A stretch of 64,000 nt of DNA from UBA1046 sp012511325 (lineage in GTDB: Bacteria; Bacillota; Clostridia; Saccharofermentanales; DTU023): positions 806,001-870,000 of the forward strand of contig JBMNJZ010000001.1 in NCBI GenBank assembly GCA_050951925.1, read 5' to 3'. This document shows positions 17,298 through 25,886 of this stretch, in pieces (position 1 is the first letter of the stretch; every line of letters starts with the position of its first letter). Made by a program: the position numbers and the translations under genes. The notes below the pieces were generated by a model. The model saw only the letters and a list, made by a program, of their open reading frames with translations. It was not told where the DNA came from and did no database searches.

Positions 17298-18878
17298 TTA
17301 TTCGACTTTTTTCATATGATCGGTGCGGCCGGTGAGGATGTCAGCGGTATTTCTCAGATCGACGCCCATGATCAAGAGCACATCGCCCGGTTCGATTATG
17401 GTTCGCAAATGAGCTTCCAAATCTTCGTTGGTAGGGAAGTAAAGGGCTTCTCCTCCCAGGTCATTGATGGCATCGCAGATATCCTTGGAGCTGATGCTGG
17501 TGTCGCGCTCGCGGTCGTCATATATCTCAGACATCATGATCGGTTTTTCGTCTTTGAGAGCGGAGACGAAATCATCAAAAAACCCGCGCACCCTGCTGTG
17601 TGTCAGGGGCTGATAACAGACCCAGAGCTTTTTGGCCGGAATATGGCGGGCGGCCTCGATGGTCACGCGCACGGCGGAAGGATGGTGGGCATAGTCGGCA
17701 TAGACTCTGGCGCCGTTGAACATGCCGGTATAGGTAAAACGGCCTTCAGCGCCGCCAAATTCAGCCAGAGCCTTCTCAGCGGCGGCCGGCGCGGCGCCGT
17801 TCAAATCAGCCAGAGCCACAGCGGCCATGGCATTTTCAATATTAAATACGCCCGGCACCCCGAGCTGGACCCGGCGATAATGCCGGCCGTGTTTGCGGAT
17901 AGTAAAAGAGGGGAAGCCGGTGCTGAAGTCGGCATCATGCCAGCTGTAATCCGGCTCCGATCCGGCAGGCAAGCTCCTCAGCGGCGCAGCTTCGCGGGCA
18001 GCCAGCCCGGCCAGTCCGTCCGGAATCAGCTGCTCCTGATGGCCGAACCAGATCAGTTCCAAAGTGGATAGGCCGCCGTCGCGCTTTTTTTGCACGCATT
18101 CCAGCATGGGGACTATATTCGGATCGAAAGTGGGCAAAACCAGGATGCAGTCTGCGGGCTGCAGGATCACAAAGTCGGCAAAGGCGGAGATCATATCCTC
18201 CGGTGTCGGATAACAGTCGATATGGTCATGCACGATATTGACGACAGCCGCGATATCGGAGCGGTAGTTCAGGAAGCCGCGGCGGAATTCACAGGCTTCG
18301 GACAGCAAGAGATCCGGCCTGCCCACATGAATTGTGGTCTGAAACTGAAGCAGTTCCGCGCCGAGGTGGACGGTCGGGTCAAGATCAGAGGCAATCATAA
18401 TCAGAGCGCACATAGCTACAACTGAGGATTTGCCGTTGGTGCCGGCCACATTGATTACCCGCTCAAACAAGCAGTTGATAGCGCCGAGAAAGACCGCTCG
18501 TTCCACACAGGGGATGCCTCTGTTTTTGGCTTCGGCCCGCTCCGGATTATCATCGAAGACAGCCCTGGAATAGACTACCAAGTCAGGTTCAAAATCGCTG
18601 ATGTTTTCCGCGCTATGACCTGTGACAATCGGGATGCCCAACCTGCGCAGATATTTAGTGCGATTGTTCGCGATAGCATCAGAGCCGGCGACATTCACGC
18701 CGCGGCTGAGGCTGAACTCGGCCAGTCCGCACATGCTGATGCCGCCGATGCCGATGAAGAAAATCTTCTTGCCCGGCTGGATGAACTGTGAAATGAACGG
18801 AGGTTGATTCTCCTTTGACAAATCAAAGTTGACGCAGAGCTTTCGGTTCAGTTTATTAGTGGGGACATTGTCCGTCAT
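17298..18878 (-). CDS. murC: UDP-N-acetylmuramate--L-alanine ligase
   Basis: First ligase of peptidoglycan stem-peptide synthesis. 526 aa, longer than the usual 440-480 because of about 35 extra N-terminal residues and inserts. UDP-binding start: IFFIGIGGISMCGLAEF. The ATP-loop reads GTNGKSS instead of the common GTHGKTT; the Mg and linker region is EACEFRRGFLNY and NIVHDHIDCY. The C-terminal domain has DYAHHPSAVR, typical of MurC. The substitutions are conservative and it is probably functional; an Mpl-like ligase is less likely. Faces ftsH tail-to-tail, with mscS 56 bases upstream on the same strand. Confidence 0.9.
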   Translation of the reverse strand: MTDNVPTNKLNRKLCVNFDLSKENQPPFISQFIQPGKKIFFIGIGGISMCGLAEFSLSRGVNVAGSDAIANNRTKYLRRLGIPIVTGHSAENISDFEPDLVVYSRAVFDDNPERAEAKNRGIPCVERAVFLGAINCLFERVINVAGTNGKSSVVAMCALIMIASDLDPTVHLGAELLQFQTTIHVGRPDLLLSEACEFRRGFLNYRSDIAAVVNIVHDHIDCYPTPEDMISAFADFVILQPADCILVLPTFDPNIVPMLECVQKKRDGGLSTLELIWFGHQEQLIPDGLAGLAAREAAPLRSLPAGSEPDYSWHDADFSTGFPSFTIRKHGRHYRRVQLGVPGVFNIENAMAAVALADLNGAAPAAAEKALAEFGGAEGRFTYTGMFNGARVYADYAHHPSAVRVTIEAARHIPAKKLWVCYQPLTHSRVRGFFDDFVSALKDEKPIMMSEIYDDRERDTSISSKDICDAINDLGGEALYFPTNEDLEAHLRTIIEPGDVLLIMGVDLRNTADILTGRTDHMKKVE

Positions 18879-18934
18879 ATCTTTACCATTTACACTTTCT
18901 TTAGATCGGGGTGATTGATATATGGTTGAGCCGC

Positions 18935-20086
18935 TTACTGTTGCGGCGGTTCCTCAGTATCAGTATCGGAATTCACAAAAATATTGCCGGACAACAACTG
19001 GATCTGGCTCCGTGGCAGTCGCAGATTCTCCTCCTCCAGCAGATTCCAGACAAAGCGCAGAACCGCATCTCTTTCCTGACAGAAAGCCTCGAAATCGGGA
19101 TCATGCAGAAAGTACATGATCATCAAAGACAGATTATTATTGGCAAGAGATTCCAGCACGAGCAGGGGTGGGTCCTCGGTGATCCCCTGCCGGTCGCGGA
19201 TAAAAGTCTCCAATTTGTCTTTAAGCCTATCTATCTGGTCCATTGTCACATACGAGGGCAAGGTCAGGAGCAGACGCAGGCGTCTTTTGGTCATATGGCT
19301 GACATTGATCACGACATTGTCCGCCAGCCGGGCATTGGGCACAATGAATTCCGTCTGATCGAGCCCCCGCAGTCTTGACGATCTGAGACCGATATATTCG
19401 ACGGTGCCCTCGAAGTCCGGGCCCTGAATCAGATCACCCAGCTCAAACATATGATCAGAGATAATCGCCATCCCGGCGAAGAGATTGGTCAGGGTGTCTT
19501 TGGCCGCCAGCGAGACGGCGAGTCCGCCGATGCCGAGCCCGGTGACAATGCCGGATACATTGAGGCCGAAAGCGCTGAGAATCATAATCAGGCCGAGAAT
19601 GACCAGGAAAATTCGGAGGATCTGCAAATAGAATTGCTGCACTGCCTCCGACATTTTCAGTGGATTTCTGATTTCCAGCCAGCGCAAGAGTATCTGCATG
19701 GCTGTATCGGACAACAAAAGGATGATCAGTATGAAAAGGATTTGCAGCAGAATGTAAGTTATGCTGTCAGCCTGTCCGCCTCTCAGGTCGAGCGCGTAAA
19801 TCAGGGCATAGCGCAGGCCGATTGCCGGCAGGATCCAGCTCAGGGTGGATTTTAGCTTCTGAAAGCGCTCCCGCCCCAGCTGCCCGCCCAGCCAACGGAT
19901 TTTGGACAGCAGCAATACCGCCAGATTGGCAAAAGCCTTGCGCAAAACGAAGGCTAAAACTACCATGCAGAGCGCTGTGAGCCATTGCACGGCGGAACGG
20001 GAGATAAAAGACGGCTCAGACCATGAGGTGGGCAGGATTTTGCCCAGAGCGTCTACTATTACCGAGTTAAGAGCTTGATACTTCAT
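18935..20086 (-). CDS. MscS-family mechanosensitive channel
   Basis: 383-aa membrane protein that releases solutes on osmotic downshock. About four or five hydrophobic segments lie in the first 190 residues. The pore-lining and beta-domain signature is GIGGLAVSLAAKDTLTNLFAG, then GDLIQG and LDQTEFIVPNARLADNVVIN. The C-terminal cytoplasmic domain ends in an acidic tail. No ribosome site precedes the ATG, and a -10 box lies only 6 bases upstream, so the mRNA may be leaderless. Confidence 0.92.
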   Translation of the reverse strand: MKYQALNSVIVDALGKILPTSWSEPSFISRSAVQWLTALCMVVLAFVLRKAFANLAVLLLSKIRWLGGQLGRERFQKLKSTLSWILPAIGLRYALIYALDLRGGQADSITYILLQILFILIILLLSDTAMQILLRWLEIRNPLKMSEAVQQFYLQILRIFLVILGLIMILSAFGLNVSGIVTGLGIGGLAVSLAAKDTLTNLFAGMAIISDHMFELGDLIQGPDFEGTVEYIGLRSSRLRGLDQTEFIVPNARLADNVVINVSHMTKRRLRLLLTLPSYVTMDQIDRLKDKLETFIRDRQGITEDPPLLVLESLANNNLSLMIMYFLHDPDFEAFCQERDAVLRFVWNLLEEENLRLPRSQIQLLSGNIFVNSDTDTEEPPQQ

Positions 20087-20092
20087 GGACTA

Positions 20093-20120
20093 ATTATAAT
20101 CATTCTTGGTCCAAGCGCAA
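20093..20120 (-). promoter_or_regulatory. promoter of the MscS gene, giving a leaderless mRNA
   Basis: On the minus strand, TTGCGC (20120-20115), a 16-base spacer, TATAAT (20098-20093), then six bases TAGTCC and the ATG at 20086. A normal start 6-7 bases after the -10 falls at the A of the ATG. Confidence 0.6.
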
Positions 20121-20226
20121 ATCATCAACTACTCAATTCGCTGAACCCGTTGAATCAGAAATAAATGCGGTTGCAAGACCTATTGTCACAGACATTGTAG
20201 AAGAGACATTGTTGAATCATAAAAAA

Positions 20227-20255
20227 TTGACATTAGAGCGGGGCTGCGTTATTAT
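20227..20255 (+). promoter_or_regulatory. sigma-A promoter of rplU-prp-rpmA-obg
   Basis: TTGACA (20227-20232), a 17-base spacer, TATTAT (20250-20255). It lies 83 bases before the L21 start. Confidence 0.85.
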
Positions 20256-20261
20256 TGTTCG

Positions 20262-20338
20262 GCAACCGCTTTGGGGGGGTATCCAATTTCGCGCGGGCGA
20301 AAACCCTAATACTCGAGCGAGAATGCAGGAGGAATCAG
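20262..20338 (+). promoter_or_regulatory. possible L21 leader RNA
   Basis: The 5' leader of rplU contains a hairpin TTTCGC/GCGAAA (about 20287-20302) and the ribosome site AGGAGG at about 20328-20333. Position and a small GC hairpin are compatible with the L21 leader element known upstream of rplU in Bacillota. I could not confirm the consensus by eye. Confidence 0.4.
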
Positions 20339-20650
20339 ATGTACGCTATCATTATGACAGGCGGCAAACAATATAAAGTTCGCGAAGAGGACGAGCTTTT
20401 TATCGAGAAGATCGACGGTGAAGCCGGGGATAAAGTGGAGTTCGCCGAGGTTCTGGCTGTGTCCGGGGCTGACGGGCTTAAAGTCGGCACCCCGCTCCTG
20501 GAGGGAGCTAAAGTTGAAGCGGAGATTGTTAAGCAGGGCAGACATAGGAAGATCAGAATTCTGAAGTACAAGGCCAAGAAACAATATCGCCGCAGACAGG
20601 GCCATCGCCAGCCATATACCAAGGTCAAGATCACCAAGATCTTGCCTTAA
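20339..20650 (+). CDS. rplU: 50S ribosomal protein L21
   Basis: 103-aa large-subunit protein. The frame is open upstream, but the ATG at 20339 (MYAIIMTGGKQYKV) matches the family start and follows AGGAGG. The C-terminal signature is YKAKKQYRRRQGHRQPYTKVKI. First gene of the rplU-prp-rpmA-obg operon. Confidence 0.97.
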   Translation: MYAIIMTGGKQYKVREEDELFIEKIDGEAGDKVEFAEVLAVSGADGLKVGTPLLEGAKVEAEIVKQGRHRKIRILKYKAKKQYRRRQGHRQPYTKVKITKILP

Positions 20651-20651
20651 G

Positions 20652-21005
20652 ATGATTAAGGTTACTATCTGGCGCACCGGTTCAGGTTTTACTCCTGCCT
20701 TTAGCATGACAGGCCATGCAGGGCAGGGGGAATATGGAGAAGATATCGTCTGTGCCGCCGTTTCCGGCCTGGCACAGAGTATCATAGGATCTTTGCAGGA
20801 GATAGTCGGGTTAGAGCCGATCTATACTCTCAAGCCGGGGAATATCTGCTGCCGGATCAACGAAGAAGAATTAGATCAGACCGGACGGATTCAGGCCGAT
20901 GCCCTGATGCGAGCTGTGGAGATCGGAGCCAGACAGATACAGGAAAGCTACGGCAGCCGGTTCCTTACCGTCGAAGTAAAAATAGAGTCAGGAGGCTTAC
21001 AATGA
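20652..21005 (+). CDS. prp: ribosomal-processing cysteine protease Prp
   Basis: 117-aa cysteine protease that removes the N-terminal extension of ribosomal protein L27. It has the family motif GHAG (His at about 21) followed by DIVCAAVSGL with the catalytic Cys near residue 34. It lies between rplU and rpmA, as in Bacillota that carry the L27 extension, and overlaps rpmA by ATGA. The L27 encoded next has a matching extension. Confidence 0.93.
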   Translation: MIKVTIWRTGSGFTPAFSMTGHAGQGEYGEDIVCAAVSGLAQSIIGSLQEIVGLEPIYTLKPGNICCRINEEELDQTGRIQADALMRAVEIGARQIQESYGSRFLTVEVKIESGGLQ

Positions 21006-21283
21006 TTAGAATAGATTTACAGTTATTGGCACATAAAAGGGGTATGGGCTCGACCAGAAACGGCCGTGATTCACGCGCTAAAAGGCTGGGCGCCAAGCTA
21101 GGCGATGGTCAATTCTGCCTGGCGGGCAGCATTATCTATCGTCAGCGCGGAACCAAGATTCATCCCGGTACCAATGTGGGCAAAGGCAAGGATGATACCC
21201 TGTTTGCAACTATTGACGGTCTGGTGCGTTATGAGCGGATGGGTCGCAATCGCACCTGTGCCAGTGTTTATCCGCTAGAGTAA
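21002..21283 (+). CDS. rpmA: 50S ribosomal protein L27 with cleavable N-terminal extension
   Basis: 93-aa protein near the peptidyl-transferase centre. It starts MIRIDLQLLAHKRGMGSTRNG. The first nine residues resemble the Prp cleavage sequence of Staphylococcus L27 (LNLQFF before A), giving a predicted mature N-terminus at Ala10-His-Lys. The rest is a normal L27 core (GDGQFCLAGSIIYRQRGTKIHPG). It overlaps prp by four bases. Confidence 0.96.
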   Translation: MIRIDLQLLAHKRGMGSTRNGRDSRAKRLGAKLGDGQFCLAGSIIYRQRGTKIHPGTNVGKGKDDTLFATIDGLVRYERMGRNRTCASVYPLE

Positions 21284-21284
21284 A

Positions 21285-22553
21285 TTGTTTTACGATCGTG
21301 CCAGATTAATTGTCCGTTCCGGCAATGGCGGGAACGGACATATGTCTTTTTACCGGGATAAGAATATTCCCACCGGTGGTCCCGATGGTGGAGACGGCGG
21401 CAGAGGCGGCAGTGTGATCATGCGTGTTGACACTGCCAAGAATACTCTGATTGATTTCCGTTTCCGCCATAAATTTTTCGCTGAACACGGCGCCAACGGC
21501 GGCGCCAATAAAAGAACCGGCAAATCCGCTGCCGATCTGATCATCCCGGTACCTCCCGGAACTATGGTTCGCAGGGAAGATACTGATGAGCTGATTGCCG
21601 ATCTGATTGAGCCCGGTGATGAGGTCGTGCTGGTCAAAGGCGGCAGGGGCGGTATCGGCAATGCGAAATTTGCTACTTCCGTGCGTCAGACACCGCGTTT
21701 TGCTACGGCAGGCAAGACCGGGCAGGAGTTGGCGATTAAACTGGAATTGAAGTTGGTCGCCGATGTGGCTCTGATAGGTTTCCCCAATGCCGGCAAGTCA
21801 ACCCTGCTATCTGTTATTTCAGCGGCCAAGCCGAAAATAGCCGACTATCCCTTTACAACAACGGAGCCGGTGCTGGGCGTAGTGACTAAGGGAGACTTCA
21901 GCTTTGTGGCAGCGGATATTCCGGGTTTGATTGAAGGAGCGGCCGACGGAGCCGGTATGGGGCATGATTTCCTGAGACATATTGAACGCACCAGAGTTTT
22001 GTTGCACCTGGTGGATGTTTCCGGGCAGGAGGGCAGGGATCCATATTCAGATTTCATTATTATTAACCGGGAGCTCAGGGAGTACAGGCCGGAACTGGCC
22101 AAACGACCGCAATGGGTTTTGCTGAATAAGATTGATTTAGCCGATCCGGCCAAAATCAGGGAGCTGCGAAGCAAATTGGAGCAGGAAGGCTATCCGGTCT
22201 ATGAGATCTCGGCCGCGACAAAAGAGGGAGTAGATAAGCTGGTCAATGATCTGGCGGCGACAGTGGCTAAATTGCCCCCGTTTTTTCCGGATGAAACCAA
22301 AGAGCTGCGCAAGGTCTATCGTTTTGAGCCGGAAGAGAAATTTACTATCGTCAGGCAGGGTGGGCTCCTTTCTGTTAAAGGAGCTTGGATTCGTGAGCTT
22401 ATTCAGTCGACTAATTTCAGCGATTATGAGTCCAGGCGCCATTTCCAGAGAAAGGTTGACGAGGCCGGGCTGGAAGATGCTTTGCGAGCTGCAGGCATGG
22501 AAGACGGAGATACAGTCCTGCTGGATGGCACTGAGTTCGAATTTACAGACTGA
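21285..22553 (+). CDS. obgE: GTPase Obg/CgtA
   Basis: Ribosome-assembly and stress GTPase. 422 aa: glycine-rich OBG fold (about 1-158, with GGNGHMSFYRDKNIPTGGPDGGDGG), G domain (G1 GFPNAGKST, G3 DIPGLIEGA, G4 NKID), and C-terminal OCT domain (about 340-422). It begins with TTG one base after the rpmA stop codon, so it is probably translated by coupling. Last gene of the rplU operon. Confidence 0.95.
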   Translation: MFYDRARLIVRSGNGGNGHMSFYRDKNIPTGGPDGGDGGRGGSVIMRVDTAKNTLIDFRFRHKFFAEHGANGGANKRTGKSAADLIIPVPPGTMVRREDTDELIADLIEPGDEVVLVKGGRGGIGNAKFATSVRQTPRFATAGKTGQELAIKLELKLVADVALIGFPNAGKSTLLSVISAAKPKIADYPFTTTEPVLGVVTKGDFSFVAADIPGLIEGAADGAGMGHDFLRHIERTRVLLHLVDVSGQEGRDPYSDFIIINRELREYRPELAKRPQWVLLNKIDLADPAKIRELRSKLEQEGYPVYEISAATKEGVDKLVNDLAATVAKLPPFFPDETKELRKVYRFEPEEKFTIVRQGGLLSVKGAWIRELIQSTNFSDYESRRHFQRKVDEAGLEDALRAAGMEDGDTVLLDGTEFEFTD

Positions 22554-22672
22554 AACAATAAAATTTGCAAATAATTTGCCAATAATTTGACCAATCAGGT
22601 TATAATTGATGTAATCTATAATTGTTCAAATAATAAATAAAAATTATATCTGAATGAAAGTGAGGACACATA

Positions 22673-22834
22673 ATGCAAAAATATATCTGTGATCTTTGCG
22701 GCTGGGTTTATGACCCGGAACTGGGCGACCCGGACAACGGCGTAGAGCCGGGTACAGCATTTGAAGATCTTCCGGAAGATTGGGTTTGTCCGTTGTGCGG
22801 AGCTTCAATCGAAGATTTCTCACCGACCGACTAG
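22673..22834 (+). CDS. rubredoxin
   Basis: 53-aa one-iron electron carrier. The four iron-binding cysteines lie in two CxxC pairs: CDLCG (6 and 9) and CPLCG (39 and 42). It also has the conserved YDPELGDPDNGVEPGT and FEDLPEDWVCP. A TGAGGA ribosome site precedes the ATG. It lies upstream of a flavodiiron protein, its usual redox partner. It is shorter than many gene-finding cut-offs. Confidence 0.97.
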   Translation: MQKYICDLCGWVYDPELGDPDNGVEPGTAFEDLPEDWVCPLCGASIEDFSPTD

Positions 22835-22860
22835 AGAGATTAGAGGACATATAAGACTGT

Positions 22861-22902
22861 ATCAAAATGCTTTTGATGGCCGGTTGCCCTATGACCGGTC
22901 AT
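22861..22902 (+). terminator. paired hairpins between rubredoxin and fprA
   Basis: ATCAAAA/TTTTGAT (22861-22877) and an adjoining 9-bp stem with one G-T pair (22876-22884 with 22894-22902). Only a weak T stretch follows (TTGATT). It may be partial termination or mRNA processing between the two genes. Confidence 0.4.
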
Positions 22903-22924
22903 TTGATTATCGAAAGGATTTTCC

Positions 22925-24130
22925 ATGTTAAAGATTTCTGATTTTGTCTATGAGGTAGGTGCCCCGCATCCGGAGCTGCTTTATTTCGATAAGCTGGTTC
23001 CCACTACTTATGGAACAACATATAATTCATATCTGATCAAAGGTGAGAAAACTGTCCTGATTGATCCTGTCGATCCCGGCAAGAAGGAGATTCTCTTGCA
23101 AAATCTGCAGGAACTGGGCATTACCAAGTTGGATTATCTGATCTGCCTGCACGCGGAACAGGATCATTCCGGAGCGACCGTAGACCTGCTGAAAGCGTTC
23201 CCGGAGGTCAAATTGGTCGGCAGCGCCAAAGTTGCAGAGCTGATGGAGCATCATCTCCACATCCCGCGCTCCGATTTTCTTATCCTGTGCGATGACGAAG
23301 AACTGGAGCTGGGCGATCTGACTTTACGTTTTAAGACCATTCCCTTTGCCCATTGGCCGGACAATACCATGGTCTATCTGGCAGAGGAGAAAATGCTGTT
23401 TTCCTCAGATTTGTTCGGTTCACATTATGCGGCGGAAGATCCGGCTCAGGCCGATCTTGCCAAACAGAAAAAGGCCGCCCAGGAATACTACGCGGAGATT
23501 ATGATGCCGACACGTCGGCAGGTGGGCAAATATGTCCAATGGACCAAAGATCTCAATCCCGCTCTGATTTTGCCGTCACATGGACCTGTCTGGCGGGATC
23601 CTGATTCGATTCTGAGTCTGTATGAGCGCTGGACATCCGATGCTGTCGAACCCACAGTCGTAATACCCTACGTCAGCATGCATGATTCTACGGAATTGAT
23701 GGTCAAACATCTGGAACAGAAAATCAAGGAACTTGGTCTGGAGGTAGCTACTGTAGACTTGGGAGATAGCGACAGAGATCTCCGGGTCTCGGCCGGCGAG
23801 ACTTTGTACCGGTCGGTTGACGCCGCTGCGATTGTTATGGCTACACCGACAGTGTTGGGCGGCCCGCATCCCAATCAGGCCTATTTGGCTCTGCTATTGA
23901 ATGCTATGCGCGTGAAAACCAAGTTTATGGGTCTGATCGGCTCTTATGGCTGGGGCACCATGGTAGAAAAAAATATGCTCTCCCTGCTGGACAAGGTCAA
24001 AGCGGAGCAATTGCCTGCTGTTCTTTGCCTCGGCCTGCCCGGGGAAGAAGACTATATCGCCCTGGATCGCTTGGCTGAGGAATTGGTTAACAAGATTAAG
24101 GCTTTGCCGGCGGAGACTTTGTTGATTTAA
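22925..24130 (+). CDS. flavodiiron protein (FprA-type oxygen/NO reductase)
   Basis: Reduces O2 to water (or NO to N2O) with electrons from rubredoxin, protecting anaerobes. 401 aa: a metallo-beta-lactamase-like diiron domain (about 1-250; ligands in HAEQDHSG, a later Asp in SDLFGSH and the His of SHGPVWR) and a flavodoxin domain (about 255-400, FMN loops in VIPYVSMHDST, TPTVLGGPHP and GSYGWGT). An AAAGGA ribosome site precedes the ATG. It is paired with rubredoxin 90 bases upstream. Confidence 0.95.
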   Translation: MLKISDFVYEVGAPHPELLYFDKLVPTTYGTTYNSYLIKGEKTVLIDPVDPGKKEILLQNLQELGITKLDYLICLHAEQDHSGATVDLLKAFPEVKLVGSAKVAELMEHHLHIPRSDFLILCDDEELELGDLTLRFKTIPFAHWPDNTMVYLAEEKMLFSSDLFGSHYAAEDPAQADLAKQKKAAQEYYAEIMMPTRRQVGKYVQWTKDLNPALILPSHGPVWRDPDSILSLYERWTSDAVEPTVVIPYVSMHDSTELMVKHLEQKIKELGLEVATVDLGDSDRDLRVSAGETLYRSVDAAAIVMATPTVLGGPHPNQAYLALLLNAMRVKTKFMGLIGSYGWGTMVEKNMLSLLDKVKAEQLPAVLCLGLPGEEDYIALDRLAEELVNKIKALPAETLLI

Positions 24131-24137
24131 TATTGGC

Positions 24138-24686
24138 TTAATCCGCAAGCAGATGCTGCAGAATTATTTCATAGAGATCAAATGAAGCCGTCTCCCACGC
24201 GGAGGCGGCTTTTTCCGCCATGGTTTTGGTGGGAAAGGTTAGTTCCAGCCGGAAGTTAGGATTCTCCTGCTCAAAGCGTTCCAAAATCAGCAGCCATTCT
24301 CCGGCTGCGGTTGGCTGCAAGCGTGAGCTGTGTGCCTCAATTTGATGTTTCTCGCCTGATAATTGAATAATCCTGCGTTGCAGCCATTTTTGCAAAGAGG
24401 CCGGGATCTGGTGCTCCAAGGCCTGTAGCACTTCCAGACCATGAGATGTAATATCCAATCTTTCGACAGCTTGATTGGCGGCATCCAGATGAGGTTCGCT
24501 TTTTCTGATGGCCTGATGAACTAATTTACTTTCCTTTAATTCCGCCAGCGCAAGACTATATTCAATGAAATTCATTTGCAAAGAATCCACGGCGGCATCA
24601 GCCAGCATTCCCTGACGAATGCCGGGGAGCTGATTGACAATTTTCAGGATAATAATTTTGTTCAGTGTTTCTTGATCTAAGGCCAT
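24138..24686 (-). CDS. DUF4364 family protein
   Basis: 182-aa cytoplasmic protein of a Clostridia family of unknown function. The N-terminal 75 residues look like a winged-helix module (IIILKIVNQLPGIRQGMLADA, then FIEYSLALAELKESKLVHQ and TSHGLEVLQAL), so DNA binding is plausible. The C-terminal part (about 105-180) is an alpha/beta region. It is convergent with fprA and divergent from galE. AAAGGAAATAAC precedes the ATG. Confidence 0.75.
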   Translation of the reverse strand: MALDQETLNKIIILKIVNQLPGIRQGMLADAAVDSLQMNFIEYSLALAELKESKLVHQAIRKSEPHLDAANQAVERLDITSHGLEVLQALEHQIPASLQKWLQRRIIQLSGEKHQIEAHSSRLQPTAAGEWLLILERFEQENPNFRLELTFPTKTMAEKAASAWETASFDLYEIILQHLLAD

Positions 24687-24809
24687 GTTATTTCCTTTGC
24701 GAGACCTTTGCAGTCCTAAATAATTTCATTCGTATAGAGAAAGGTTTCCGGTATTGCTTATGCGTGTAAATAATTATAACATGTACTCCTGTCTAGGCGG
24801 ATAAGGGAA

Positions 24810-24818
24810 TGGTATAAT
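24810..24818 (+). promoter_or_regulatory. extended -10 promoter of galE
   Basis: TGG-TATAAT at 24810-24818, 33 bases before the galE ATG. No strong -35 is visible. Confidence 0.6.
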
Positions 24819-24851
24819 GAGCACCTGTAATCAAATTTGACCGGAGGAAAA

Positions 24852-25886
24852 ATGTCAACAGTCCTAGTAACAGGCGGAGCAGGTTATATTGGCAGCCATA
24901 CAGTCCTGGCGCTATTACGGGAAGGTCATTCAGTGATCATAGCTGATGATCTTAGAAACAGCAAAATTGAAGTTGTGCGCAGGATATATGAGCTTTCGGG
25001 CCGAGATTTTTCTTTTCACCAGACTGATGTCTGCAACAGCGATGCTATGCGACGCATCTTTGAGAATTTCCGGATTGATGCTGTTATCCATTTTGCCGGC
25101 CTGAAAGCCGTGGCTGAATCCGTGGCGGTTCCACTCGCTTACTATCGCAATAATCTGGACAGTACTCTAACCTTATTGGAGCTAATGACAGAGTTTAAAG
25201 TGACAAAAATTGTTTTCAGCTCTTCCGCAACTGTCTATGATCCGACTTCCCCGCTGCCTTTGTCTGAACAGTCAGCTCTGCGTGCGAGCAACCCCTATGG
25301 CTGGAGCAAGTTGATGAATGAAAAGATCTTGCGTTCCTATGCTGTAGCGGAACCGGCGGCTTCGATCGTTCTTCTGCGCTATTTCAATCCCATCGGAGCG
25401 GATAAGAGCGGACGTATCGGAGAGGATCCTAAAGGCATTCCCAATAATCTCATGCCGTATATTACACAAGTAGCAGTGGGCAAAAGAGAAGCGCTTAAAG
25501 TCTTCGGCGCTGACTATCCGACGCGCGACGGCACGGGGGTCAGGGATTATTTGCATGTGCTTGATCTGGCCGCAGGACATCTCCTGGCTTTGGACTATCT
25601 GTCTGAGATGAAAGGAGTTCAAGCTTTCAATCTCGGAACCGGCAGAGGATACAGTGTGCTGGAAGTGATCAGCACATTTGAAGAGGTTTCGGGGCGCAAG
25701 ATCAATTATGAAATCACGGAGCGGCGCAGTGGTGATTTAGCGGAAATCTACTCCGATCCCTCGTTGGCTGCCAGTGTTCTGGGCTGGCGGGCTGAGTGTG
25801 ATCTTAAGGAGATGTGCCTTGATTCCTGGCGCTGGCAGGAGCAAAATCCCAACGGTTATGAGGAGGAATACTCAACTGATATTTGA
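24852..25886 (+). CDS. galE: UDP-glucose 4-epimerase
   Basis: Interconverts UDP-glucose and UDP-galactose for galactose use and glycan precursors. 344 aa, extended short-chain dehydrogenase fold: NAD loop TGGAGYIGS at residues 7-15, catalytic SSATVYD and YxxxK (YGWSK), substrate loop RYFNPIGAD, and GVRDYLHVLDLAAGHL. The ATG at 24852 is chosen for its GGAGGAAAA ribosome site; an in-frame TTG upstream is rejected. The gene end overlaps the cvpA-like frame. Confidence 0.96.
   Translation: MSTVLVTGGAGYIGSHTVLALLREGHSVIIADDLRNSKIEVVRRIYELSGRDFSFHQTDVCNSDAMRRIFENFRIDAVIHFAGLKAVAESVAVPLAYYRNNLDSTLTLLELMTEFKVTKIVFSSSATVYDPTSPLPLSEQSALRASNPYGWSKLMNEKILRSYAVAEPAASIVLLRYFNPIGADKSGRIGEDPKGIPNNLMPYITQVAVGKREALKVFGADYPTRDGTGVRDYLHVLDLAAGHLLALDYLSEMKGVQAFNLGTGRGYSVLEVISTFEEVSGRKINYEITERRSGDLAEIYSDPSLAASVLGWRAECDLKEMCLDSWRWQEQNPNGYEEEYSTDI

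Noticed and set aside
17145..18071. 308-codon plus-strand frame opposite murC
   Set aside because: Begins in the ftsH terminator region and mirrors murC codons; no start signal.
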